The notes under the pieces: model-generated
What the model was told of the DNA's origin: nothing
The model's input: the letters and a program-made list of their open reading frames with translations, nothing else
Database searches by the model: none
Part shown: positions 26,840 to 40,720 of the stretch, piece by piece
Layout: each line of letters opens with the position of its first letter
Position numbering within the stretch: the stretch's first letter is position 1
Position numbers and translations under genes: made by a program
Source of the DNA: Adineta vaga
Lineage: Eukaryota > Rotifera
NCBI GenBank assembly: GCA_021613535.1
Contig: CP075496.1
Coordinates: forward strand, 6,448,001 to 6,512,000
Direction of reading: 5' to 3'
DNA length: 64,000 bases

Positions 26840-28063
26840 TCTAATATAGTTCTATATGAAGTAACAATAATAATAATCTATATATATATATAAAGATGTA
26901 TACGATATTTAACGGTTTACAAATTACATAATAAATCTGAAAAAATAAATGTCACTGAAGGAAAGGATCTTCTCCTATTAATAAAGTAAAGGTGCGTATA
27001 TGTTTCGGGAGAAAGACAAGAGAAAAATCCGATAAGATCAGTCATGTTTACGAGTGACACTTATTATTCTTAAATTCGTCACATATTTATGGAACACAAA
27101 AGTCAATCGTAAGACATGATTGTATAAAATTGTGAAAAATAAAAATCCTCTGCTTCTTCTTTTCGTTCATAAATGATCGATTGGTTCGAAGACTTGTTTA
27201 TTATCATAAAAATATAGACAGAGAAAACATGAATCATGTTCTGTTTATTAGTATAACATAACCATGTTCGAAGATAACTATATATGATTATGCAGCGATA
27301 CAATCAATGTCGAAATATACAAGCTGAATCTCTAGTCTTAAATGAGGTTTTTTATTCACATGACTATATTATGGATATGTCGGAATCGTTTTAATGGATT
27401 AACGATATCAAAAAGAAAATTCATTTTACTATTCCATGATTAGAAATTGTATGGAAAGTAAAATATATTCTATGAGAAATTTTCTGTAAAAAAAATCTAT
27501 ATATATATAGATGTCACTAATTTACAACTAACAGAGGAATAGGTTAAATTAGTATAATGTACATGCTACTGTTAGCCAAATATATAAAGTATAGAATGAT
27601 AGTCAATTAAAATGAGCTCGAAACAAAGTTTACACGTGTCTCAAATCGGTAAAGAAAAATTCGAATATACATATCTCGTCTCTTCTACATAAAGAAGATT
27701 GTCAACACATAAACACTTCAATTAGATAGAACGTATCTTCTGAACAAATGATTTATATTCATTCGACAGTAACGTTTTCTTTCTTCTTGTCAAAGATCAT
27801 TATCTACGCATCAACACAACCGAATGATTGATAGGACAAATATGGCAGTTGTAATTTACTGCTCATCAATAATTATACGTAAGTCAATCAATGAGACTTT
27901 TTTGTTTATACAACATTCACATATCATAGTCTTTTTGTATCTAGTCTAGATCTGTTATGTTCAAATGAAATAAACAAACAAACAAAAAAATAGAGTAAGA
28001 AGTAATTATGTAGAAAACAGAGGAAGAGGAGAAGAAGACAACAAGAAAAGAAAACAACTCGAC
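26840..28063. other. Intergenic region
   Basis: AT-rich sequence between the PP2C start and the neurexin stop, with (TA)n runs near 26880-26892 and 27501-27511. No credible gene; the minus frame at 27103-27303 is low-complexity. Confidence 0.5.
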
Positions 28064-31000
28064 TCAAATATAAAATTCACGCTGTTCATTCGCTGAAGTT
28101 AATGACGATTTTTTTCGTCGTCGTTTTTTATGTGATTGAGTAATGTCTTTTTTTGATAGATGTGTTATTGGTGAGGTAGTTACAGAAGTTGTTACAATTG
28201 TTGAATTAAGATTGTCATGAGTACGTTCACCGGGTGACGGAGATAATTCAACAATCAATGGTCGAAAACGTTGAGCTTCTTCAACTTCATAAACACCGAC
28301 ATCTTTTCGACGATATTTTATGAAACCAAAAATAGCAAATAAAATACAGAGAAAAATGCCACAGAGAAGAGGTACTAAAATAACCCAAAAATTTTGCCAA
28401 TGAAATAATCGACGCAATCGTTTTGTAAGTGGAGTACGAATAGATACAATCAATGGTGGATTATCATGATATGGAGTCGAATTTGATGTATAATTCAATG
28501 AGATTGATGTTGAAAGATTCATATATGAATAAGATATTGATAAAGTTGTTGATAATGTTGAATATTTTGATGCAAATCGAGTAGACGATGATACTGAAAC
28601 GGATTTATTTAATGGCAAAGAAGTAAGAAGAGTAATATTAGGATATGATATTGGACTTGAATTAGCATCTGATGGAACTATACAAATATCATCATATGCT
28701 TGAGATGAACAAAATGAAGAAATCAGATCATTTTCCGAGTGAAATGATGGATGAATAATTAATGAAGAAGTCGGAGAAAAAGCTTTATCTTGGTTTGGTG
28801 AATATGATATACGTTGGAATGTTGGAGAAATCAGATCAAATACTGGATAGATATCCGATTCAAGTCCATAGAGTTGACCCTAGAAAGAATAGAAAAGTCG
28901 GAATGTCAATCATAATCAAATAGTTTTGATAAAAGAAATATTTTCCTATTAACATATTAATTCTTCAGAAATTAAAGCTATGATTTTCGCTATCCTACCT
29001 GATATCCATATCTGAATACTGGATTTTGTCCAATTAATAATAATAATGGTTTATCAAATGCTAATCGATATGTTAATTGTTTAATAATTTTCCTATTATC
29101 CACACTTAATTGTAAGTATCCAGTTGTGTTATATTCAATTTGAACTAAATGATAATATCCATCATTAATAATTAGATCATTTTGTATAAATTCATTATCA
29201 TTATTAATATTTCCAGCAAATTTTATTCGTAAATATCCTCGATAGAATTCAATTTGAAGTTGATCACTAACACGTATTATTTCTCCAGTTACCATTTTCG
29301 TTACAATACCAAATGAAATTTTATAATTCGAAAATTTCTTATCCGATCGATAAGGTTGATCAAAGATTAAACCTGATGTGTATTGATTAAAAAAATATCC
29401 TGTTCGTATTTCTGTACAAAATTCTCCTTGAAAACTTGTATGTCTACAATCACATTGAATACGATCACGGCAAATACCCGTGTTCATACAATGTCGTAAG
29501 GGACATTGAGTATCTAGAAAACAATCATTACGAATTTGCGTATTACTTTTAATATATTCTCGTAGATTGATCATTCGAGTATTGATTGTTAATGATGCTA
29601 AACATAATTTTAATGTATTAATATGATTAAATGGTAAACTATCTGAAGAGAGAAATGTTGGACGACCAAAATAGATTGTATCAAGAAAATAGATTGATGT
29701 TAAAAGATAATATTTATATGAATCAATAATTAATTCTAAATGATAATCACTTCCACGATATAAAGATATATGATGCCAATGACCATCATTTAAACGTGTT
29801 TGTGTTTGAATTTGATACATTTCATCTTCATCTTCATTTAAAGATGCAACGAGTACAATTAAATGTAATTGACCATCGACTAATTTAATAACTAAATATT
29901 GCCCATCTTTATCAATTGTATTATCCATTGAATAACTGTGAAAAAGAAAAGGAGGAAAAGATTTTTCAAATTCGAATGATTTATTGATTTAACCTTGCAT
30001 AATTTTCATTCTTTTATCTCTAATTATCTATTCTCCGTATGTTAAAAGATGATGTGTCATTATCCTTGTTCTTAATCTATTTGTGGTATTCTCGAGAGAT
30101 TCAAAACTGCTATTCATTTGCTTTTTTCTTTCTCAAGAGAGAAAAGTAAAAGCAAGACAGATGTTATCTCTTCTCAATAATCGTTTTCTTTACCTTCGTT
30201 TTGGATTAATTGTTTGAATATTTGCAAATAGAATAAGACCCGTTAATTCAGTTGTACGAAAATCAAAATAAATTGTATCTAATTCACATTCTTGACAGAG
30301 AATATCATTTAATTGTACGGCAACATAAGTATCTTGTTGTTCATAGAATGATATAGAATTTAAAGGTTTCCATGGTCGATGTTTTAATTGAATTTGTTCA
30401 TATTGATTATTTAAGAAATGTTTTGAATTTATCGATTGATCATATAAACGTAAATCTTCAATTCGTATATTTTTATTTCCATTTAAGATCAACCATATTG
30501 TCGATGATGATAACGATGAATAATCGATTTCAATGAGATTTAAACGTTGTTGAGCAATATGATGATCAATATGTAATAGTAATTTCGTATCGATTCGATG
30601 TAAATGTATATAATGCCATTGATTATCAAGTAAGAATGGATATTCACCTGTGATATTGATAGTAACATTCATAAAATAGAAATTAATATGTAATAATCCA
30701 TTTCGAATTGAAAAATTAATTGAATCACATTCCATTATTTGACGACATGGACGAAATTGAAGAAAATTTTCATGATCATGTGTTGCCTGCAAGATAGAAG
30801 AACAAACCGATATATTTCTAAAAAATTCTTTCCATTAAAAATCAAATCTCAATTTACCTGTAAACCAAATGAAATATCATTGATTTGTTCACTCCATTGT
30901 AGATTTGTATTTAATTCAAAGATTTGAATATTATTTAAATCAATATGATACGTTGCTTGTTCACAACGTCGACCTGTATAGCCTGTTTTCGAACAATCAC

Positions 31001-33872
31001 ATGACCATGTTCCTCCACTATTCAATCGACATTCACCACCATGTTCACATGAACATTCACGTTTTGATGACAGAAATGTTGAACATGGTCCACTTTTAGG
31101 TGTTAAATTATTATTTGTATAATTAATATATTTCGTTAAATTGATTGCTTCATTATTCAATTCAAGATCAGAAAAACATCCAATTAAACCACGATGCATT
31201 ATACCTGACCAATAATTATTCGGTAACCATTGAATTGCCGGATTAATACCACCAATAGTTAATGTATGCAACTAAAATATTCGAAAAAAGAAGATTTTAT
31301 CTGATTAAATTTTGAGTAAAGAAAATTTTATTCTTGATTAACGATTTAATCATGCATAGGGAAAGTCAAATTTGTAGTTCGTCTTCATTAATTATGCATC
31401 TATCAACATTGAAGACTATTGGAATTTGTTTGTCCTTGCTTGCAGTAATTCACCAGATGGATAAAACAAGGTTATCTACAAAGGCTATCTACATACAAAG
31501 ATTTCTCCAGTTATATCTTTGAACTAAGCTTAATTTCATTTATTAATATACTATGTATTTATCTATCTAAATTATATGTTATTTATTCCTTTCGGCAAAT
31601 GGAAAAGTATCAATTTAAGATTTGATTTGTATGTATTCATTTGAAAATCAAAGTGTCAGATGTAATGAGAAGAAAACCTTGATTTCTAATCAAAAATTGA
31701 ATTTATCAAATAGTTTTTCTATCGGAAATCTTGTCTGACAGCTAATCTTTATCAATGAAATCAAAGATCTATTATTTCCGTTAACCTTGCTAATCCATTA
31801 GGATTGAAATAAGAAAGAGAATTCTTACATGAATTTTCGATGGAGAATTTCGAATAACAAGCCGATTGTTTTGTCTATAATTCGCAGTTATATTAAATTC
31901 TAAACCACCTTGATAACCTTGAATATGTAAGAATATCAAATGTGTTTGTCCATCATTAAAACGTTGTTGAAATAATTCATGACGTTGTGATTTTTTATTG
32001 AAATTAATTGTTAAATAAAAGAATCCATCAATTAAATCTAAACCAAGAAAATCTTCCGACAATTTACTTGTACCATAGAGAAGAATTGCATCCGATGAAT
32101 AAGTTTGAAAATGAAATGATATATTCATTTGATAATTAACCATTTGTTGAATATGATCAGATAATTCAAATGAGATAAATGAGGGTGATATAAGAAATTC
32201 AATTGGATTTAATAATGATGAACAACGTAATGGATTTTCATGTGATTGTTTGTCTAGAAAATGTTTACTTAGATCAAGAGTCAAACTGTCATTTAAAACG
32301 AATGTGATATCTTTAAAACAACCATAGAATTTGTCGAAAGTTTCATCACTATTTCCACCAAGAAAAATCTGTGTAAAATTAAATAATTGATCAATTTTTA
32401 AATCATTTTCTAATTGTAAATGATATTCATCAACCATCATAGTTACTTGTCCATATTTACGTTTAATTTGTACGTAATGCCATTCATTATCAATAAGATA
32501 GAGATCTTTTGTTGATGATTCATACCATTGATTATTAAAACGATATTCAATTGTTATCTGTCCTTGTTTTAATTTAATATAAATTTGTTGTTTAATAATT
32601 TCAAATAATAGTGCATTGTAATGATTGGTTTTAAATTGAAATTGAAAGATTTCATTTAAACTCGATATTGAATGATTAAGATTGTATTGTAAGTATGTTT
32701 TTCCATTGAATGTTAATTCATTTGTTTTACGTTCAATTTCACAACGTTCACCAGAATAATTCGTTTCATCACATAAACATTTATAATTTGTATCTGTTAT
32801 TAAACAAAGTCCAATTCCACATGAACGAGCTGAACATTGTTGATTTGGTATTAGAGATACTCCACCTGAGATTTGTAAATGAACAGGTTGAACAAGATGA
32901 GAATTGGTGCAATTTTTATAAATAATATTACGTAATCGACCACGAAAACGTGGTTGCATATAAACATCAAATGATGATAAATTTCCACTACTAGGTCGTT
33001 CTAATGCAGCTGGTATACCTGAGGAAAAAAGACGAAGTTTTTTCATTGTTCATAAACTTTTTTTTGAAGATAATGATAAGATTGAAGAACAAACGGAAGG
33101 AAAGACAGACTGATTAGCTTTCCGTTCGAAAAAGGATTAGAGAAATTTCTAATGAAATGAATCTGTTTGTTTATGATCTTTTCAATGATGATTATTTTAG
33201 TAAACATTGATGTCAATTTTCTATATTTTTTTTTGTATCCAATCGTTATTACTAATTTTATTGTTTATCTGTTATGACATTCTGCTTTTCCTTCCTTTTT
33301 CTTTTCGCAAATGACCTTAAAAAATCTTATTACATATAATCAACTAATATGAATGTTCTCATTGACTATGCCCTTCTTTTTCTAGTGTTAGTTATTTTAC
33401 CTCCGAAATAGAACGGTGATGCTTGATATTCATTATGTGTTGATCCACCGAAATATAAATCATCTGAATGTGTTACTGTTGAATTACTTGCTAAATCATG
33501 ATCAACATTGAGAATTGTTGTTTGACCATCACGTTTAATTAAAATTGTATGCCATTGATCATCATTGATTTTCATATTAACATTCAAAGCTTGTCGATCA
33601 TTGCCAAGATTAAATAATAAACGTAATTTTCCTTCGATTAATTTTAGATAAAAGAAATCAAACTTTCCTCGATCATCAATATATGCAAGTGTACCATCAG
33701 GTGCATTTGTTCGTATATCGAAACGTACATAACCATTAAGACATGGACGCCAAGAATCGAATGCAACATATGAATTAGGTCCAGCTGAGAAAACTAATGT
33801 ATTTGATGATGATGATAATGATGCATGAAAAAGTAATAAAATCAAATAAATAACAATAAATACTTTGAACAT
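28064..33872 (-). CDS. NRXN: Alpha-neurexin, complete
   Basis: Presynaptic adhesion receptor that binds postsynaptic partners such as neuroligins through LNS domains. Exons: 33872-33401, 33018-31829, 31271-30858, 30786-30194, 29935-28999, 28879-28064; 1473 residues, close to human neurexin-1 alpha. Order: signal peptide (MFKVFIVIYLILLLFHASLS), LNS1, EGF1 (about 219-251), LNS2, LNS3, EGF2 (about 617-659), LNS4, LNS5, EGF3 (about 1030-1066), LNS6, Ser/Thr-rich stalk, TM (WVILVPLLCGIFLCILFAIF, about 1366-1388) and an approximately 85-residue tail. This is the full alpha layout. The C-terminus REFYI is a class II PDZ ligand, like EYYV of other neurexins. Only six exons are used, several over 900 nt. 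The start is the first ATG of the frame. Confidence 0.95.
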
Positions 33873-36800
33873 TTTCTTTTTCAATTGTATGTATGTATAT
33901 ATATATATATCTATGGAGGAATATTCACGTTAAATCGAGCTTAAAAATCAACGAAATAATTCGACTGTTTATCAATAGAAATAGTTGATTGAAGAATGAT
34001 TTCATTTTAAAGATTTTTCTTATATTTAATCTAGAAAAAAAAGAAGAAAAAAGAGAAATTGATTGACCTAAAGGGCGTTGTTTTGTAAGAAAAGTAGGGT
34101 TGTCATATTCACATAATTAACTGTCTTCTATTACTCTATTGCCAGAAAAACAATTTGACATACTCAAAGACACCGCCTTTACGTATATGGTAGAGAATAA
34201 AAGAAAGGTCAGTTACTTCTCGAGTCTTTCTCTGTCTGTTCTAATCTGATTATATATATATATATATATACAGAAGAAGACAGAGAAAGAAAGGAAAACC
34301 TAATTGCTTAGGTGATTATCAATTTGAAAATATGACCTTGTTACGATATTCACCTCACTTTCTTTTTCTGACAGAAGAAAAAAGAAATGTGACTTGGATA
34401 ATGACAGTAGTTCTTTCTTACTTTCACTTTTTTTATTCATAGTATACACCTCATTTATTGTTATTATATGTCACTACTGTGAAAGACACTGTTAGGGTGA
34501 TCGTGATTATATGGATGATCAAACGAGCAGGAGAGAAATGAGGGAGAAAATTTCTCTCGACACTACTACCAGCTGCAATAGTAGTATAGCACGAATGATT
34601 ACGTACGATGCAAGCAGTTGATTTCTTTCTTTTTCTCTCTCGACCAACTCCTCTCCCCCTCTCCGTCTCTCTCTCTCTTTCTCCCCCTTTCTTCGGCTTG
34701 CTCCTTTCCTTATTCTATCGTCAATACTTTTCGATATGACTTTTCTGTTATTTTACTACTACTGCTGCTGCGATTCTTTCTATATATTTTTATTACTGAT
34801 TCTTTGGCATGTGGTGCCACACAACATAGAAGTCATCATCGTTATATGTATGATATCGTCATATAGGGACACGAGCACACACACACACACACATACACAA
34901 ACGTAAAAAAGACAAGCATAAGTCCCACTAATTATCTGTTGCACTCAATGATAAATAATTTTCGCGTAAAGGAGAAACAGAAGCTAAGAATCAAAGAAAG
35001 AAATAAAGAAAAGAAACAGCAGACGGTAGCGATAGATAGGATAGAATTAGAAATGCGAGACGAGAAGTGTGAAAGAACGGCGCGTTGAGTTAAAGGTATC
35101 AAGATATTAAGATAATTGACGAGAATAAGAAAGAAAAAGAGAAAATAGACTAATCGAAGACGATGCAATCGATCTATTGGAAAGGAAGTAAGACTGATTT
35201 GCAAATTGAATCATTGCAAGTGGCAAACGGTATAAAATGACCAGCAGTTTTCTTTTCCTTCCTTTTCTCTTCTGCTCTTTCACTCCAAGCATCACGTCTA
35301 TGTTGTTCTAACTCGAGTACGGTACTGATGATGATGATCATGATCATCATCACCATCATCATTGTAATGATGTTCTTTAGGTGTGTGTATATAAGAGACT
35401 ACTGGTGAAAATAACACACATAACATAGGAATAATCAAAGTTCATATTGAATAAAAAAGAAAAAGATCGTCATGGACCGCCTGCTAAGTTTCATCATATT
35501 ACACACTTTGTAAATAAACAATAGAGGTAGACAATCAAACAGGGATGTTATAGCTCAATATCAAGCCAATTGTATGTACAGAATGAAAGCATACGAGACA
35601 GAAATACATATGGTACGAGAGTCATTAATGTATGTGTATATGAGGTAAAGAAACACAAATGTTTCTTCACATTTTTTGTAACTTTCCTATCCATTTTGAC
35701 ACAATGAATGATGAACAACTGAGTCGAACATATTAAGTAAGACGAAGAAGCAGAAAGAAAGAAAGAAAAGAAAAAGAAGCGATTATGGAATAGTAGTACT
35801 CAAAAAAAAATGTATATACAATATGGAATATTGATCTTTGTAGTGGCAGTTCATTAATGAAAAAAATACATATACATACATATCTCATATGACATCATGT
35901 CTTTGTAAAATTTCTCAGGAAAAAAAGATTTCCCTATAGATAATTTCTTTTTTTGTACATGAGACGATCAGATATCGCAGCATGATACTTCCGTCAAATG
36001 CCCGAGTGACAGAAACGTTCTGTCTCTGTTTCATCTAAGCAGTAACAACGATGACAACTGAGACGCAAATGGATCCGACAGATTGTTTTCAACGTTAAGG
36101 GAATGAAAACAAACAGGAGTATGTTACGTAGCTTGCCAAAGCACTTATCGAATCATCAAGATATCTATCTACATTAACCCTGACAGAAGCTGTTCTATAC
36201 AATGTTTTACTAATCTTACTAGTAGTTAACTTCAATAATAACCTAAAGACATATGATTCTTTTGTTTTATTTATTATTCATAGGAATAAATGAAAAGATG
36301 AAGTTCAAGAAGAATGATCTTTTTACAAAACAGATTGTTCTTCTCATTTATGAATGAAAATCAATTATTATGAACAGAAATGATGATGATTACTCAAGGC
36401 AGATACAAAGAGAAAATGAGAATCCTTGACAACAGGACTGTGCCAAAAGGTTGATCAAGAAAAAAAAAGGAAATTTGCAACCAAGTGCATCAACTAATGA
36501 CATTAAGTGTAAACAAAAATACTATGTCACTGAGTTTATTGAAAATGATGCATGAAGAATCTAATTACATTTGTTATATACACCTAGTGAAGAAACCAGG
36601 TAAAAAAAGAGATTATAATTAGAGTATCTTTCTGATTATTTTTTATTATTAATCAAAATAATTCTGATTCTATATTATATTAGCAATATGAGAATATTTA
36701 TATATATATATTATTCTCTCAAATAAATATACTACATGTCTACAGAGAATTGAAATTTTCAGAAAGATGTAAATAATTGATGAATAGATGTGAATAGACT

Positions 36801-37297
36801 AAATAGTTATATTTGACTATCACAGAAAAATGTTACTTTGTTGATGATAAATTTATGGAAATAGTTTCGATTGATTAGATCTACTCTATTTAATAAGATC
36901 AGATCAATCCATTACGATAATTGACAATATTTGTAAGCCTTTCAGCTAAGATTCTTAGCATATGATAGAAGATCTTATGTCATTTGGAGAGATTTTGTTT
37001 AAGGAATAGAAATCCTTTTACCAATAACGATTTATTCCATTTGAGGTCAAAGTCTAAATGATCAAACAATCTTTTCACGCGTCATACAGTTTTGTTTTCA
37101 AAACAAGTAAGAATACGTTTTAAAAAAGTTATTTATATCAATTTTTACATCAATAGTATCATCATGAATAATCAACGAGATTATCAGTCTGTGAATTTAA
37201 CCATCTGATGACGCTCTGGTATCTACCTATAAGATCCGTGTTTTTTCCATGTAAAAAATTGCTTTAGAAAAAAAGTAACTTACTAAAAACGACAACA
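33873..37297. other. Neurexin upstream region, repeat-rich
   Basis: About 3.4 kb with no gene I can support. It holds (TA)n at 34252-34270, a CT-rich block at 34630-34690, (AC)n at 34877-34892, GA-rich DNA around 34975-35140, and an ATGATGATCATGATCATCAT palindromic patch near 35328-35350. Minus-strand frames at 34932-35362 are antisense reads of these tracts. It probably carries neurexin promoter and leader sequence. Confidence 0.5.
34252..34270. repeat. (TA)n microsatellite
   Basis: Pure TA dinucleotide run of about 19 bp in the neurexin upstream region. Similar short TA tracts occur at 16536-16553, 25138-25155, 40670-40686 and 57336-57358; they are scattered, not clustered at gene boundaries. 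Confidence 0.85.
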
Positions 37298-37728
37298 ATG
37301 AACTTCATTGCTATCCTTTTCACTATTTCCTGTGCTCTCATTGCAGCAACCAATGCTCTACAATGTCAACCAGTAACATGTATGTTAGCATGTCCATTTG
37401 GTTTCAATATCGATGCTAACGGTTGTCAATACTGTTCGTGTCGTCCAAGACCATCTGGCGCATCCACTAGTCAACCTGCCGTTGGTACCAGCAAGCTCGT
37501 CCTGCTACTGGTGCCAGCACTGCTAATCCAGGTACAAGTGCTTCATCTCGTCGTCCAATGAGTCGTCTATTGGCTATTGCATCAGGACCATCAACTGCAG
37601 CACCAAAAAGTAGTACACCAGCAGCAACAACTGCTCGTGGTTCGACTGGTTCAACTCGAGTTACTCGACCAGCTACAAGCACTCAACGTTGGTTGAGTTT
37701 AGTTGATCCAAAAACAATCTATGATTGA
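37298..37728 (+). CDS. Small secreted antistasin-like protein
   Basis: Secreted Cys-rich peptide with a Thr/Ser/Ala-rich tail. The signal peptide MNFIAILFTISCALIAATNA is followed by CQPVTCMLACPFGFNIDANG and then CQYCSC, one antistasin-type repeat (six Cys, the GF..D..GC..C.C pattern), a fold found in protease inhibitors. Read straight through, the frame changes at about 37485 and stops at 37561. The low-complexity tail (RPMSRLL, PAATTARGSTGSTR, ending DPKTIYD) continues in another frame to 37728. Removing 37485-37531, a 47-nt GT..AG segment with CTAAT before CAG, restores the frame and gives 127 residues. That segment is also stop-free and similar in composition to its flanks, so a one-base deletion is the alternative. 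Activity is not established. Confidence 0.6.
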
Positions 37729-38144
37729 GAAGCAATCATATTTTGGTTTTTTTTTTGAAATTTCCCCCCTCTGTCAACGATAGCGATTTCAAACACAGTC
37801 AATAAAAAACAAATTATTCTTTAACTCAGTTATTTTTAGAAACAAATCAAATAATAATCGATACTTTACACTATAATAACAGAACGTTTGAAAGATACAT
37901 ATCTATTGACTTACAAAATATGGTCGATAAAATACAGGTGGTTCTTCAAAAGTATCAATTCTCATAGCAAAATAATCCTATAACGTTATTTCTTAATTAT
38001 TTTTCGAAAAGAAAATGAAATAGAATTTATCAAGATTATTATATTTTATAAGAAAAATAGTCGATTTATTCAAATAAAAAAAGATTTCGTTGAATATTTA
38101 TCATAAAAACGGATTCTAGAATATGAAATAATTATGAATTCATT

Positions 38145-40380
38145 TCAAGTAGTATTTTTGTATCGTTGTATTTGTGAAAATTCTGATTTAATAAACTGGA
38201 AAACAGCGAGAAAAGACGTGAATGATGTCCACTCGTGTGATGTATGACCTGTAGGACAAATAAAAAAAGAATTCTTTCAGTAATTTATCAATTTTATGAT
38301 CTAATTAATTACCTGCTGATCGTATTTGACCATATTCACGATCTCCTAAATTTGTATTAGCTTTACTTTTACTGCCAACCCAATTTATTGTTCTCTAAAA
38401 CGACATGCTATTTTTTACTGAATTCAGTTTTAAGATTAATCAAACCTTTCGTAATATCCGCAAAACATTTGGATGCGCACGTTTTATATAAGCTTTCATG
38501 GGTGAATCAGTCAATGCTACGGCAAGTACACGTTTATCAAAATCAGAAGTATATCGTGATGCCTAACAAACAGATTCATCGATGAAATATCAAGTCAAAG
38601 AATATATATCAAACCATTTCCAACATAACAGCACCTCCATATGAATGTGCAACGATACATATATGACGAGCTGAACTTTGTCGTACAAAATTTTCCCATA
38701 TATAACATCCATGATCTTCAGGAGATTCACTACCCTGAAATAAACATAATTTATTTTGGTTATCAAGCGCGAAACTTGTTCTAGTGAACAAAATTGATCA
38801 TTTTATGTTTTTATTCAAAGATATTCATTCAATTTTCTTAATTTGTATTTTTATTACACGAACAGATATGATTATCAATGAACAATTTGGCAATATCATT
38901 AATAATAGTCGACTAAGATCGAACAAATTCTTATATCTAGTCGAAAGACAGTTTGTATCTCTATCAATGAATAAAACAACTAGAAAATTATTTAATATAA
39001 ATAATCAACGTTCACATTGGTTATTCTCAAAAAACATCTCAAGAAAACGACGAGAAATAATTCGACCATTTAGAAATGTATCGTTTAAATATTTAACTTG
39101 TGCTTTGGTAATTATACATTTTCTATCTTACGAGTTGATTATAATCTATCGGTTGATAATACATTATATCAATTAGATCTTTTCAGGTTCGAAATCCGAA
39201 TAAAAATGAATTTACATCAACATTTCTACCATGTATATTAACTTTAACAAGTGTACTTATTCTTATTGAAAGTATTCATTTTCTACCATTGATATTACCA
39301 AAACGTAAAAAAACTTTACTTCTTCGTCAACGAATACCACCAAATTTTATATTATCATATGATTAAATCTAATCTCTTATCTTATTTCGGATATAGAGTA
39401 TCAAACTCACACGAATGAAACGTGGTCTCTGATGGATTGATCGTGATGATTCATCGATATTTAAATTTGTATTCGTAACAATAACTGCAAAGCCAAGTTC
39501 TTGAGCTTTCATAATATACGCAAGTTGTGAACCGACTTGAATATTTTCATTAATAATCAATCTGATAAAGAAATTGCAGTGAAATTGAAAGCGATTTCAT
39601 ACATTACTTTCGTGACCATTGACCGGCTCGTACAACTCCTGTACCATGGATGATAATCATAAGATTTTCAGCATCCAGGAAATTATCACTGGCAAAAAAG
39701 AAACTCGTTGGTTCACCAGTTCGTGCATCAACCTAAGCAAAGAAAAAGAAATTATTCTTTATGAACTTTCTTATTCATTCTTTATCGATTTATATCGAAA
39801 TTATTTTGAAAATAAATCGAAAGTCTATCCATACTGGTATCGGTATACGTCGAAGATGACATTCATTTTCTAGAAGCCCATAGATATAGTTATCAACTAA
39901 TCTACCAATTGCATGGTATCGTTTCTGATTATCTTCATCGTGAGGATAGGCATTGAATTGAAATGGTCTACCATTTTCCAATGAAACAAGTTTACCTCCT
40001 ACGAAAAGAAAACGATATCGATGATAAACATATGCGTTGAATCATAATGTTCGATTGTTTACACAAACATCTTTTAGTACGAATACAAATAATAACTATT
40101 TACTATCGAAAAAATATCCATAAGCTTCCAATGAAGATTTTTCAACAAACGTCTTTTCCATATTGTTATTGTCGACTAGACAAGATCTTACAGGACCCAT
40201 TGATTCTAAATAAGAATCACTTTATTTCTTATAAATATATTATGACAATTTTTTAATTGATTATACTTGATCGAGCCGAATTTCCTCTCGCATGTGTTTC
40301 TGAAACGTCACGCAAGAAATAATAAAATAATACAGAATGAAAGCTAATAATGTCACACCTGAATTTCGTCTATTTGCCAT
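38145..40380 (-). CDS. ARB2A: ARB2A / FAM172A homologue (Arb2 domain)
   Basis: Arb2-domain protein with an alpha/beta-hydrolase-like fold; animal members are linked to Argonaute, chromatin and co-transcriptional splicing control. Exons: 40380-40359, 40299-40267, 40205-40104, 39998-39835, 39732-39608, 39561-39411, 38734-38615, 38562-38446, 38394-38313, 38248-38145; 339 residues. Recognisable blocks: SLEAYGYFF, YGLLENECHLRRIPIPVDA, IIIHGTGVVRAGQWSRK, VGSQLAYIMKAQELGFAVIV, GSESPEDHGCYIWENF, IVAHSYGGAVMLEM (nucleophile-elbow-like HSYGG) and GHTSHEWTSF near the end. The start follows an acceptor (TTTGAATAG) five bases upstream. Intron 6 (676 nt) contains a separate gene on the other strand. Introns otherwise are short. 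Confidence 0.92.
38805..39366 (+). CDS. Unknown small membrane protein nested in ARB2A intron
   Basis: I do not recognise this gene. Two exons, 38805-39107 and 39187-39366, join in phase 0 across a 79-nt GT..AG intron ending TTTTCAG, giving 160 residues. An alternative ATG at 38868 would remove 21 hydrophobic residues. The N-terminal part is basic (FLYLVERQFVSL, KNISRKRREIIRPF); the second exon has a hydrophobic segment (FLPCILTLTSVLILIESIHF) followed by PKRKKTLLLRQR. A single membrane anchor with basic flanks is the reading I prefer. It lies entirely in the 676-nt intron of ARB2A on the opposite strand, which explains that intron's unusual length. Coding status is inferred from intact phase and codon style only. 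Confidence 0.5.
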
Positions 40381-40720
40381 CGATGCTATTCAAACAAAGA
40401 GAATTATTTTTATTTACATAAGTATTTTGTTTTTCAACATTACATTTTCTTCGAAAGAATTGATTCACTGGGTCGTTTGAAATATCTTTTTCTTCTAAAA
40501 GATTAAAAACATTACTTTTTATTTTGATATATATTTATTATCAGCAATGTATATTATATTTACACTGAAATGAATAATAGGAGTAAAACGAAAGAAAGAA
40601 AAAAAAGAAAAGAATGAAATGTTATCGTATCACTGTTTTGTGTTCTAAGAATGAAAAGATTAGTGTTCATATATATATATATATATGATCGTTGAAATAT
40701 GTACATAAAAAATTCAATGT

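Noticed and set aside
31272-31828. Possible alternative neurexin exon in the 557-nt intron
   Set aside because: LNS3 reads continuously across the two flanking exons, and no open stretch with good splice sites was seen inside.
34932-35362. Cluster of minus-strand frames upstream of neurexin
   Set aside because: Low-complexity reads through GA/CT-rich DNA, in three different frames, none with a recognisable motif.
37467-37682. Minus-strand Ala/Val-rich frame under the antistasin-like gene
   Set aside because: Opposite strand of a Thr/Ser/Ala-rich coding tail; no start context or homology.
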